Below are positions 12,608 through 23,239 of a stretch of 64,000 nucleotides of DNA, one piece after another. The notes beneath the pieces were generated by a model. It was not told the DNA's origin. It made no database searches and saw nothing but the letters and a program-made list of their open reading frames with translations. Origin of the DNA: Piromyces finnis (lineage: Eukaryota; Neocallimastigomycota; Neocallimastigomycetes; Neocallimastigales; Neocallimastigaceae); NCBI GenBank assembly GCA_002104945.1, contig MCFH01000007.1, positions 854,001 to 918,000 of the forward strand, in the 5' to 3' direction. A program made the translations under genes and the position numbers. Position 1 is the first letter of the stretch, and every line of letters starts with the position of its first letter.

Positions 12608-14053
12608 ATTATATTTAAGCTAATTTAATAGTATGAATCAGGAAAACAAAATTCTATGATTATAAAAGCGAAAGGAAAAAAAAAATCAAATCACAATAAC
12701 CATTGATTTTTTTTTTATGTGTTAAAGATAGATCTGATATACAATAGTTTATATATTTAAATTTTATATTAATGTAGAAAAAGTTATTATTTAGTTTTTT
12801 TTTTTTCTAAAAAAAAATCATAAAGTATTACATTATTATTTATACATTTATTAGTTTTTTTTTATTATATATAATCATTATTTTATAGAAATAGAAAGAA
12901 AAAAACAAATTTAAATGAAAATGTAAATGAAAGTGTATATATATATACAGTTGTGTATATGTGTATATAAAATATATATATATATAATAATTAAGTTTAA
13001 GATTTATTTTAGTTCATATATATAAATTTCATATGTAAAATAAAATAAATAATTCATTAGAACATATTAAATTTTTATTTTATATTAATTAAAATAAAAC
13101 AATGTTAATTATTTTGGTAAAGGATTAAGTTTATTAATCTATCTTTTTTTTTTTTAATAGCTTCAATATCATTTTTAAATTTCAAATATAAATCGCAATT
13201 TAATTTTATTGTTACCTTTTTTTTTTTTTTTAACAAATTAATTTAAAGTTTCATATATTTAAAAATAGGCAAACACATTTTAAAGGTCAGATAATAATAA
13301 TAAGAAACGGGGCTGTATGTAGTATAATCAATTAACAAAATTTAGATATTAAATTTATATCCTTATCAAATTTTAATTATTATTAAAGTTCTAATATTAA
13401 TGCCCTTTAAATTAAAACTAAATTAAAAGATAAAAGTATATATTATATAGAATTAAATAATTTTCTCCGTATCATAAACTTTATTAATTAATAAATATGT
13501 TTGAAGTTTTTTAATATTTTTTTTTATATTAATAATGAATCAATTACAATAACAAAAACAATACTACTACTAATAATAATAATAACAATAATACTAATAC
13601 TAATACTAATACTAATACTAATACTAATACTAATACTAATACTAATACTAATACTAATACTAATACTAATACTAATACTAATACTAATACTAATACTAAT
13701 ACTAATACTAATACTAATACTAATACTAATACTAATACTAATACTAATACTAATACTAATACTAATACTAATACTAATACTAATACTAATACTAATACTA
13801 ATACTAATAAACCATATTTATTACATGATATAGTAACAATTTTATAATTTGATGTGTAATATGATTGTATTATTAAAAATATACATTTATCTACAAAAAA
13901 AAATAAATGTATACAATTTTTTTTATATATTAAAAAAAAAAATTATTTAATATTTTTCTTTTAAAAAAAAAAAAAAAAAACGAACAAATAAATAAAAGAA
14001 GTAATTTTAAATTTTAAAAAAAGAATTTAAACTTTAAAATCGATATATAAACA
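12608..14053. other. Intergenic region with hexanucleotide array
   Basis: Holds the 3' flank of the GH114-dockerin gene and a long hexanucleotide array, listed separately. No further gene is visible. Confidence 0.7.
13587..13809. repeat. (AATACT)n hexanucleotide array
   Basis: About 36 near-perfect AATACT units. One frame reads as an Ile-Leu polymer, which is an artefact of the repeat and not a gene. Confidence 0.97.
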
Positions 14054-14906
14054 ATGATAGGAAATAATATCGAAAAAAAAAAGGGAAAAAGATTTCCAAA
14101 AGTAGAAAGATTATTTTGTTGCTTTAACTGTTGCTATTCTATATCTCAAAAAAAGTCTGTTTATTTAAGTAATATTTTAATAATGGTAAGTAAATGGTAT
14201 AAATGATATATAGTTTTTATTATTAATTAAGGAAATAATAAATAAAACAAATAAAAAAAAATAAGAAATTAAATTATTAATTTATATTTCAATACTATAA
14301 AATAATTAAAGACTTGGTTATTATATATAATGGTTATTTCTACAATTTCAATATCTTCAAAGTCATTTTATTTTAATCTTTTATATAAAATATATACAAT
14401 AGTACATAATTTAATTGGTATTTTATCCATATTATTCTGTACTATTGGTATTAAAAAGGTTATTCTTTCTTATATAAAGCAATTTAAATATACATTTTTC
14501 ATTTATTGCCTTTCTATCTCAATTAGACAAGTTTTTTTAATTTATGAATATATAGAAATTGTACCAAATGAATATATAGACAAAGAAGAAATAAGATTAC
14601 ATGGTGGAAATATAATAGTATTTCTTATTTTAGTTCCATTTCATATGATATTTATGGTAAGTTTTAATTACTATTTTTTCTTTTTTTTTTTGAAAACATT
14701 ATTTTATTTTTATAAGTTAGGGCAGTAAAAGTTATTAATAGAGTTTATTTGTTTTGGAAATAAATCTAAATTATAATCTACATATTTTTTTTATTATAAA
14801 GCTTTATTATTATTTATATGTAGGTTCATATGTAGAGGATATTGAAATGAGTCTTAAAGAAGAAAAGAATGATGATATAGAATTTGTAGTAAAATGTGAT
14901 GCCTAG
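14054..14906 (+). CDS. Cys-rich four-helix membrane protein, copy 1
   Basis: Exons 14054-14185, 14312-14656 and 14802-14906, all phase 0 with GTAAGT donors, encode 193 residues. The short basic N-terminus ends in a Cys patch (LFCCFNCCYSIS). Four hydrophobic segments follow: about 38-58 across the first junction, 70-92, 98-120 and 140-168. The charged C-terminal tail starts LYYYLYVGSYVEDIEMS. The gene 1.3 kb downstream has the same plan and the same tail motif (AYYYLCTCSYIEDIES), so the two are tandem paralogs. Here the helix 2-3 region is a single exon, where copy 2 has an intron. The architecture resembles small tetra-spanning MARVEL/LAPTM-like proteins, but I do not recognise a named family. 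Confidence 0.78.
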
Positions 14907-16208
14907 ATATTATTTTTTTTTTTCAACAAAAATTAATTTTTATAAATTTATACAGAAAATTCATGAAGTATCATTTGTGAAAAGGATGATAACTTTATAT
15001 TCAAAAAAGTTTTAATGAATATTTTTTGTAAAAATAATATGAATTAATATACTATATCAGTAAATCGATTCATATTGTAGAAACATATAGTAAGATTTCT
15101 ATTCGTTTTGCCTTTCAATTTTTTTCCTATCATGACATTAATAGAGTAAAGAAAAAAAAAAAAAAAAAAAAGTCATATTATAAAGCTAAAACTAAATATA
15201 AAAAATAAAATATAATGTTTATTACTTGAAACAACAATAATATTAGATTAGTGTTGTATAAAATTGGTGTAATATTTCATTATGACTTTATCAGTAAAGT
15301 GTTCTTTTATAATAATGATGACTTTAATATTAAATAAAGTTTTTATTATTTTGGATCTTAAAACTTTTTAATATACAAAACAATAAAATAATATATTTTA
15401 ATTTATTATCAGAATTTTGGAAAACTTTAATAATTAATAAAAATAAAATATTCTGAATTATGAAATTGGAAAAAATAATTAAAAAAAAAAAAAAAAATTG
15501 TGAATCAATTAACATTAATAAACGGATAGAGATAGCCCAGGTTGAAATAAAATTTTTTTATTTTATGTTATAAAATTGTTAAAAAGAAAAGCAAATAAAC
15601 ATTACATTTATAATGATAAGCATATTCCTATCTTTTATTATTGTTTAACATTCATACTAAATAAAAATTGGTTAAATAAATGTTATAAATAAACTAAAAA
15701 TAAATTTTTTGAATTTTCTATTTTTTTTTGTGCTTATGAGTTGGGTTACACAGCATAAATTAGAAAAAACTTTTTTTTATGTATAAATTAAATAATACGA
15801 AAAAAAAAATATATATATATAAATAAAATTTACTTTTATTTATTTACTTTGAAAAAAAAAAAATTAAACTTTATGATACCTTTATAAAACATCAGATTAA
15901 AACAATTATTACAAATAAAATTATAAAATAAAATCTCTTTTAAAAATATAAAAATTATACTCATTATAATAAAATTATAAAAAGAAAAAATTATATAACT
16001 ATATAAAAAGTTATTTTATAAATATTGGTATATAAATATTGATATATAATAATAATAATCAACTATTTAATGCAATATTAATTTTTAAAAAAGAAAAGAA
16101 AATAAATTGATTATTTTAATTTTTATTAAATGTTTTTATTTTTCTTTAGAAAATAAATAAATAAATAATAAATATATCAATACAATAAATGAAAATATAA
16201 AAACAAAT
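14907..16208. other. A+T-rich spacer between paralogs
   Basis: No gene or recognisable repeat. Contains short A and T runs only. Confidence 0.7.
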
Positions 16209-17241
16209 ATGGGTTCAATTGAAAAAGAAAGAAGAATTTATCCAAAAATTGGACAATGTTGCTGCTGCTGTTGTTTATCACCAGAATCGTCGTTTTCAAT
16301 GTGTAATGCATTAATGATAGTAAGTAAAAAAAAAAAAAAAAAAAAAAAAAATAATAATAATATATATATATATATAAAAAGGGAGAAGATATTTCTTTTC
16401 TTTATTTTACAAGAAAGTAATAATAATTATAAATCTTTATTTTACAAAAAGATATACCTTTTAGGTAGTCCAATAGTAATGTACATTTTAGAGTTTAACA
16501 TAAAAAATATTTTTAATATTTCCTTGCTTGTGTGTTTTAGTATATCTGTTATAGCAGCTGTATCTATAATAATGTTAACAATAGGTGCTAGTAAGGTAAA
16601 TATATATATATAAATATAAAAGAGAATATTATTTTTAGTATATTAAAAAATTATTTTTACTTAATAATATTTATATATATATATTTTATTGATAAAAAAT
16701 AAACATTAAAAAAAAAATAAAGGTGAATTTATCTCATATGAATCAATTTAAAATTGTATTTTTAATATATATTTTGTTAATTCTTGCTAGTAGTATTGTT
16801 ACTTTTTGTCAAAGTTTCAATGAAACCTATTTAGAAAATGGATTAATAGAATATAGGAAAGAAAAAAATTATAACCATATGAAAGACAATGAAGTTAAAG
16901 ATTATATTAAAAAAAATTCCTTGATTATGTCGGGAATTATATTTGGATTATTTTTAGTATTGGTAAACAAAAATAGTTTTTATAATTAATATAATATTAA
17001 TACCCTTATATATATATATAATATTTCATTTTTCATTCTATTTACTAATTAAAAAATAAATATATAATATATATTTATACATTGATTGTTATTTTAATAT
17101 TAAAAGGCATATTATTATTTATGCACATGCTCTTATATTGAGGATATAGAAAGTAATATCAAGGAAGAGTTTAATATTAGAAAAATGGAAAGTAATCAGA
17201 ATTATCCTCAACAAGATCAACCCTATTTATTTATGAAATAA
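16209..17241 (+). CDS. Cys-rich four-helix membrane protein, copy 2
   Basis: Exons 16209-16319, 16452-16595, 16723-16962 and 17107-17241, all phase 0, encode 209 residues. The N-terminus has a run of six Cys (GQCCCCCCLS), a likely palmitoylation or metal-binding patch by analogy only. Four hydrophobic segments follow (about 33-53, 60-83, 90-113 and 146-172), with a polar loop between helices 3 and 4 bearing a possible N-glycosylation site (FNET). The tail is AYYYLCTCSYIEDIES followed by a Gln/Asn-rich end. Intron 1 lacks in-frame stops, so the exon 2 acceptor (AAAAAG before ATA TAC) was chosen by phase and by alignment with copy 1; a nearby alternative acceptor cannot be excluded. Function unknown. 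Confidence 0.76.
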
Positions 17242-17774
17242 AAAATTTTAAATTTATTCTTTATTTAAATAATAGAGAAGAAAAAAAAAAAATTAAATAC
17301 ATACAATTTATTTATTATTTAAATAAGAAAAATATTTATCAATTACTATTATTGACATCATCATAATTATTATTTTATAATAATAATAATAATACCTGTA
17401 ATAATAAAAGAAAATATAATTTATTTTTCATTTTTATTATTGTTAATAATAGAAATAAAAAGTATAAAGAAAAGAAAAAACATTAGATTATTGAAATACC
17501 TTGACAATGAAAAAAAAGTATGATAAAATGTTAATACATTAAATTATTTTAAAAAAATAAAATAATTTTTAAAAATAAAAATATTAAAAAGTATAGTTAA
17601 AAAAAAAAGGAAAAACAAAACACTAATTCAAAAGTAATAAACATGAACATTAAATATATGTGTACAGCTAAATAAATATATCATAGTTATTTATTTAGTT
17701 TTATTTAGTTATATTTCTTATTTTATCAATTATCAACTTCTTATACATTATAATATAGTTGTGAAATAAGTTTA

Positions 17775-17807
<33 letters not shown>

Positions 17808-18251
17808 TTTTAAACCAATTTATAATATATATATAGATTTAGATGTAAAATAAAATATAATAATTGTTAAAGTTGCATAATAGTTCTATAAACTATGGAA
17901 TTTGTATTATGTGGAATTGGTCCTTACCTAATAAATTTAATGATATAAATAAAAAAAAAAGATATTATGTTAATATTATGTTAGAGGTGTAGTATCCACT
18001 AAACTCTTTCATGAGTTCTTGTTTTTATTCGAAGAAATACTGATATTGAGTCTTATTTACCGAACATTATGAATGTTCCTTTGCCATATAGATACGATAT
18101 ATATTGACTTCTCTGATTACATTAGGTGTCGTACCAAACCTATCAAAAAATAACTTTATTGAATTACTAATGATAGTATTAAGAAAAGCTAAGAGACCCT
18201 CTATATATAGAATATGAGATCTTGTAAAATTGTAAACCTATTCATTTAATA
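17242..18251. other. A+T-rich region grading into Copia remnant
   Basis: Left part is spacer with an (ATT)n tract near 17780. From about 17980 the composition becomes less A+T-rich; this may be decayed Copia sequence upstream of the integrase remnant, but I cannot align it. Confidence 0.45.
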
Positions 18252-18476
18252 CTGAAATTTTAGAAGTAATACATTCAGATGTAATTGGTCCAATTCAAAA
18301 ATCATTTAAGGGTAAAATTTATGTATTAACCTTTATAGATGAATTTACTAGAAAAAGTTGGATTTTTTTACTAGAAGGAAAATCTGAAATTCCTAGGCCA
18401 ATTATTAATCTTTTTAACAAATCAATTTAAGTATAAAACTAAAACATTTCATTCTGATCAGGGTATTGAATATAAT
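18252..18476 (+). pseudogene. Ty1/Copia integrase remnant
   Basis: The open frame from 18252 reads EILEVIHSDVIGPIQKSF, then KIYVLTFIDEFTRKSWIFLL, the start of a Copia integrase core with its first catalytic Asp (HSDVIGP). A stop at about 18428 is followed, one frame off, by KTKTFHSDQGIEY, the second Asp motif. The catalytic Glu and everything downstream are gone. The match ends where a TGTAACG sequence begins at 18477. Clearly inactive. Confidence 0.75.
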
Positions 18477-19463
18477 TGTAACGTATAAAGGTTTTGTACC
18501 TTTTCCAAGAAATTGTTGACACAATTTCAAATATACCTTAATTCTAAATAGGCTTAGAAAGTGGTATATTTGTGTGTAATTAAATGATTTATTTTTACTT
18601 GCTCATTCTACAAGTTTTATATAATTAATGAATAAAATTTAAAATTCTAAAATACATCTTGTTTTATAATATTAGTTTATTTATTTAAAATAAATATATA
18701 ATACATCTCGCTATGTATTATAAAAATATACTAATTTATTATTTTATTATTAAAATATTCTAATTTTCTTGGCTAATTAGTAACAATCTTTAAAAATAAT
18801 ATTTTCTATTTCTATTTATACTATTTAATTACATTTAAGTTTGTTTATATACAGAAATTGTTATATTTTTAAAATTTAATTAAATATTTATATTTTACAT
18901 TATTTTAATTATTTACTATTATTTTAATTTATATTAAGTTTATATAATTTCAAAATTAACTATTCTATTAATTTATTATTTATAAATTTCATTCTTTATC
19001 ATTGCTGTAATAATTATTATTATATAAGATATAATAATAATTATTATCTACAATTTAATAATAATTAATATTATTAAACTGAAAAATCAAAATAAAAATT
19101 TATACTTATCTTGAAAAGAGTTTATTATAAGGAAATATAATAAACAACACGGCTTTAATATTATTTTATTTAAAATATATATATATTTTAATATTCTTTT
19201 TAATAAAGGTTATTTATTATAATTGTTCTTATAATAATAACTCTGGATTCTTTAGTGTAATTCCAGAGTTCTTTTATTTATAGTTTTTTAATAGTTTAAA
19301 GTTTAATAAAGAATTTCTAATCTTAACAAATAATCTTTTTAGGAAAAGACTAGGAGAAAAACCTAAAAAGATATTCGATTGATAACTAATATATCAATCA
19401 TCGTAATATTAAGTAAAATCGATTTTATATGTTTCTTTTATAAGCCAGTCGAGACTTTTAATC
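18477..19463. other. Possible LTR-C terminus and unassigned sequence
   Basis: The first 28 bases match the 5' end of LTR-C seen at 34841 and, inverted, at 56352. The match then stops. No matching 3' end or target duplication was found. The rest has inverted repeats (for example AACTCTGGA/TCCAGAGTT near 19240) but no coding sign. Confidence 0.35.
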
Positions 19464-20031
19464 TGTTGGAATTTTTAGGATTTTAATATTTACTTATGTT
19501 TCATTACAAAGATTTAATTAACTACTAAAATTTATGGCTTATGCTAAAGTACATATTATTAATACATTACATTATATTAACTACATTTTACTAATTAATA
19601 AAGTTTATAATAAAATATGAGATTTTCTAACATTAAGTCTATATATTAAATAAAAAAATATATGATATTGAAAAAATATAATTTAACTAAAACCTTAATC
19701 ACTATTAAAATTTTAAATTACTTATATTAGACTTTAATTAATAATAAAATTATAATATAAAGTACAATGTAAAGATTATTCTAAGAATAATCGTACTTTT
19801 AATTATTGAGAAAAATTATAATATTGTTTTTAATATATACTTTATTTATTAATATTATTAATAAAAAGGTAATTACAAAGTACATAAATAGTTCATAAAT
19901 TTATTCTCTATTTATACTAAGAATTGTGGCGTATTATTTATCATGAGAATATTCTATGACTAAATATATTAGTAATACATAATTCTATTCTACATATTTC
20001 TAGATTTAAGTTAAATTATTAATGTTTAACA
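19464..20031 (-). mobile_element. 3' LTR of a minus-strand Ty1/Copia element
   Basis: Bounded by TGTTGGAATT on the left and TTTAACA on the right and followed, reading minus, by the purine tract at 20034-20044 and Copia pol. The left terminus read on plus resembles Copia-type LTR ends. The partner LTR is not in the window. Confidence 0.65.
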
Positions 20032-20033
20032 TT

Positions 20034-20044
20034 CCCCCCCCCCC
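20034..20044 (-). other. Polypurine tract of Copia element
   Basis: Eleven consecutive C on plus (G on the coding strand), two bases from the LTR, where the plus-strand primer is expected. Confidence 0.7.
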
Positions 20045-20195
20045 TCAAATTTGTTTTTTATGAAAAGTAAAAATTAAATTTGAAGAGATTAAGAAATTGA
20101 AAAATATAAATAGTTGAATGTAAAATATAATATATAAGATATTAATAAAATAAAGTTGATTATAAGTTTTTTTTTTTTTTTTTTTTTAAATTTTG

Positions 20196-21011
20196 TTATT
20201 TTTTAAATATAATGTCAGTGAACTTTTGTATTTTTGATCCATTAATATTTTTTGTTAAAAAGTCTGCTAGCATATTATTTGTATCAATATATTCTAGTTT
20301 AATTTTGTTATTTTTAATATTGTCTCTATTAAAATGGAATTTTATATTTATGTGTTTAGGTTTGGAATTTAATTCACCATTTTCAATTGCTCTTTTACTT
20401 GCTAAGTTGTCAGTATAAATAGTTATTGGTTCGTTGAATTTGAATAATTCTTCTAGGATATTTCTAAAGTATAAAATTTTCTTTGTGCATTCTGTAGTGC
20501 TGATATATTCGGCTTCAGCAGTAGAAGTAGCAACAATTTGTTGTTTATTTGAGCACCAACATATTAGATTATTTTCCATAAGAATTATATATCCTGATGT
20601 TGATTTTCCATCCGTCTTATCTCCCCCAAAATCAGCATCAGTGAATGCAATGATTTTTCCATTACCATCATAAGTAATTTTGTAGTCTATAGTGGTTTTA
20701 AGATACTTGATAATATTTATAACTTTATTGTAGTCAGAAATAGTAGGTTGTTCAGATTTTCGAGCAGCTTTGTCTTTGTGAACAGCAAAAGAAATTTCTG
20801 GTCTTGTACATCTAGCAATGTAAATAAGAGAACCAATTAAGCTTTTGTAAATGGTAGTATCAAATGGTTTAGTGTTTTTGGAATCATTGTCACCAGTACA
20901 TGGTGTTTTTCGAGATCTGCAGTTATTAAGATTATATTGGTCTAAAATATTTTCAATAACGCGCTTTTGTGAAATAGAATAAGAAAAATTATTGTTTTCA
21001 ATTTTAATACC
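20196..21011 (-). pseudogene. Ty1/Copia pol 3' part (RT end and RNase H)
   Basis: Minus open frame covering the end of Copia reverse transcriptase and RNase H: GSLIYIARCTRPEISFAV, IAFTDADFGGD, STSGYIILMENNLICWCS, ATSTAEAEYIS, SKPKHINIKFHFNRD and LADFLTK occur in canonical order. No stop interrupts it. Upstream pol is cut off at 21011/21012 by the repeat called D, so the RT active site, integrase and gag are missing. Confidence 0.85.
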
Positions 21012-21491
21012 TGTAAAGAAATGTGCCTTTAACAATAAAAACAAATTATAATATTTACTAAATAACTTAGTAATATTACCCATTTTAAAATATTCTGTAA
21101 ATTATTAATTTTTAAAAATATCATTAAAAACACATAGAATTTAAAATATTCTGTAAATTATTAATTTTTAAAAATATCATTAAAAACACATAGAATTTAA
21201 CTTAATAAGTTAGTGTTTAATAATATAATTATTTATTAATAAAATCTCGATTCTTTAAAATATTTTGGAAAATTCATTCGTATTTATACTAAAATTTTTT
21301 TAAATTAATTTATAAAATTTTTTCAACTTAAAATTTTTAGCCAATCAATAATCTTCATATAAAATAAAATTTAAAAATAAAATAAAATTATAATTTTTTA
21401 AAATAGTATCTATGAGGTCTCTAACTAGTGTCATTCAGACTCAAAGTCTTAGCTACTAACCACTAAGACAATTTAGTTATTTCTAGTATTC
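21012..21491 (-). repeat. Repeat D, copy 1 (tRNA-derived head)
   Basis: Matches 28497-29294 almost base for base once a 370-bp LTR is removed from that copy. It contains a 56-bp tandem duplication (about 21082-21193) absent from the other copy. Read on minus, its first third resembles a tRNA (listed separately). It may be a SINE-like repeat; an LTR origin is not excluded, because it starts TGTAAAG. Confidence 0.6.
21406..21478 (-). other. Degenerate tRNA-Gln(UUG)-like segment
   Basis: On minus the segment reads TCTTAGTGGTTAGTAGC (D-arm and box A-like), then AAGACTTTGAGTCTG, which forms a 4-of-5 bp anticodon stem with a loop CTTTGAG (anticodon TTG, U33 and A37 present), then TAGTTAGAGACC, a weak box B. 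The T stem and acceptor stem no longer pair, so this is a relic, not a functional tRNA. Confidence 0.5.
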
Positions 21492-21506
21492 GTTACATGG
21501 TCTTCC

Positions 21507-22323
21507 TGTAAAATATTCTAAACTAAGTTCAGGTTTGTATACACTAAATTAAACTTACACAAACTATGTTTTATTTTTAATAATACTTTTATTTATTTTA
21601 AACTATATTAACAACCGTTAATTACTTTACCGTGAAGGTTATTCCACCAGAGCCCTCACTAGGTAATCAATTAATAATTTTTATTATTTAAAAAAAAAAC
21701 AACTAAACTAATTATAAACTAATGTTAATTTATCTAAACAAAATTAACCTATACGATTTTCCAACTATTGTTTCAATAGTTGAAAAATTTTCATTATTTA
21801 TACTTTTTAAATAAATTGAATAAATTCTAATATACATGTTTTAATATTATAATTTTACATTGTTTACATTTATACATTTATTAAAAGAAATTATTTGTAT
21901 TAAACTATTTAAATTCAATTTATTTACTAAAGAATTTTCTAAACTTAAAATAAAGTTTTGATTTATTTACTATATGGTTGATTATATTTCAAACATCTAT
22001 TCAATTTATTTATTTCCAATTTTGAGGCTTAGATTATAAAAAAAATCTTTTATTATCTAAAATATTTATTGGTTAAAAATTATTTAATTTAAAATTTTAT
22101 CTTATCATCAAAAACTTTATCTTATCATAAAATTATATTTTACATAAATTTATGTTAATGTATTGTGATATAAATTTTTGTAATTAAAATAAAATTTACA
22201 TAAATTTATGATAATGTATTGTGATATAAATTTTATGAAAATTTACGGTACATTAATTTAATACATTATACATTATTTTAAATACGTATTAAATACATTA
22301 TTCTATTAATACAATATTTTACA
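21507..22323 (-). mobile_element. LTR-B, 3' LTR of broken element I
   Basis: An 817-bp LTR with 11-bp terminal inverted repeats TGTAAAATATT...AATATTTTACA. It follows the polypurine tract of element I read on minus. Its relative is the solo copy at 34868-42499. The matching 5' LTR of element I is not present to the right. Confidence 0.82.
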
Positions 22324-22354
22324 CCTCCTCCAGGATTCGGATACCAGACGAATC
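22324..22354 (-). promoter_or_regulatory. Element I polypurine tract and 3' stem-loop
   Basis: Read on minus: stem GATTCG, loop TCTGGTATC, stem CGAATC (22354-22334), then CTGGAGGAGG directly before the LTR. The same loop recurs before the purine tract in elements J (63503-63527) and H (55678-55696) with different but compatible stems. Confidence 0.7.
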
Positions 22355-22473
22355 TAGAATTTTAATATTTAAATATATATATCTTTCTTTTTAATAAACT
22401 AAACTAAGGAGTGAATTTTCTTAATTATAAAAATGCATTTAATACAATAAAATACATTTTTTTTTAATATTAA

Positions 22474-23078
22474 TGTAATGCTGAACGCTGAAAGAATAGA
22501 TTAGGATATCTATTCTATTACAATAACACAAAAATTTGAAAAATAAAATAAAAAATTGTTTTATAAAATATCTTTTATTATAATAGAATTTTAATAATAA
22601 CAATTACATCGATAAAATGATGAAAAATATCTTCTATTTATATTTTTCCTAAATACATTTATATTATATTATAACTATTTATTTCTTATATATTATTATT
22701 TAAAATCTACACTAAAATCTTAATTATTAATAAATATTTAAACTATAACTATTTTTAGTAAAATACAATTGGCAATTCAAATTAAGTACCATTTAATTTG
22801 AATATGTGCCCATGTATTATTGATATATTAATCATTTATTATTTATCTATTTCTATAAAAAAACAATACTAAAACTAGGGATTTAAATTGAGAATATTAA
22901 TTTACTTGTTAAACATTAAAAATAAATTAATAATTTATTTTGTTTTAAACTTTAATTATTAATAAATAAATTATGTCTCATTTTCTTTTTCTGAATATAA
23001 TTTGTGTAACTTAAACAATAATACTTGTGGCTTAAGTTACATTAAAGATATCAAACAGAGGCGTTTGATATCTTTACA
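22474..23078 (-). mobile_element. Solo LTR-A
   Basis: A 605-bp family A LTR on minus, flanked by ATTAA on both sides (22469-22473 and 23079-23083), inserted in the 3' untranslated part of element I. Confidence 0.9.
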
Positions 23079-23239
23079 ATTAATAAAGTTAAAAATAAAA
23101 ATATTGATAAATTTGATATTAATAAATTGTTTAATAATAAAGTTGATATTGATAATGATATTAATAAGTTTTGATAATAATAATAAAAATTGTAATTTTA
23201 ATATTAATAATAAATATAATATGAATTTTTAACTATTTT

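Noticed and set aside
13501-13833. 110-codon open frame reading as an Ile-Leu polymer
   Set aside because: Wholly a product of the hexanucleotide array.
15330-15515. 61-codon hydrophobic frame on minus
   Set aside because: Low complexity, spans an A run, no supporting signals.
23078-23239. Treating the LTR-A at 22474 as the 3' LTR of element I
   Set aside because: It has its own ATTAA target duplication and no purine tract; element I's purine tract instead precedes LTR-B at 22323.
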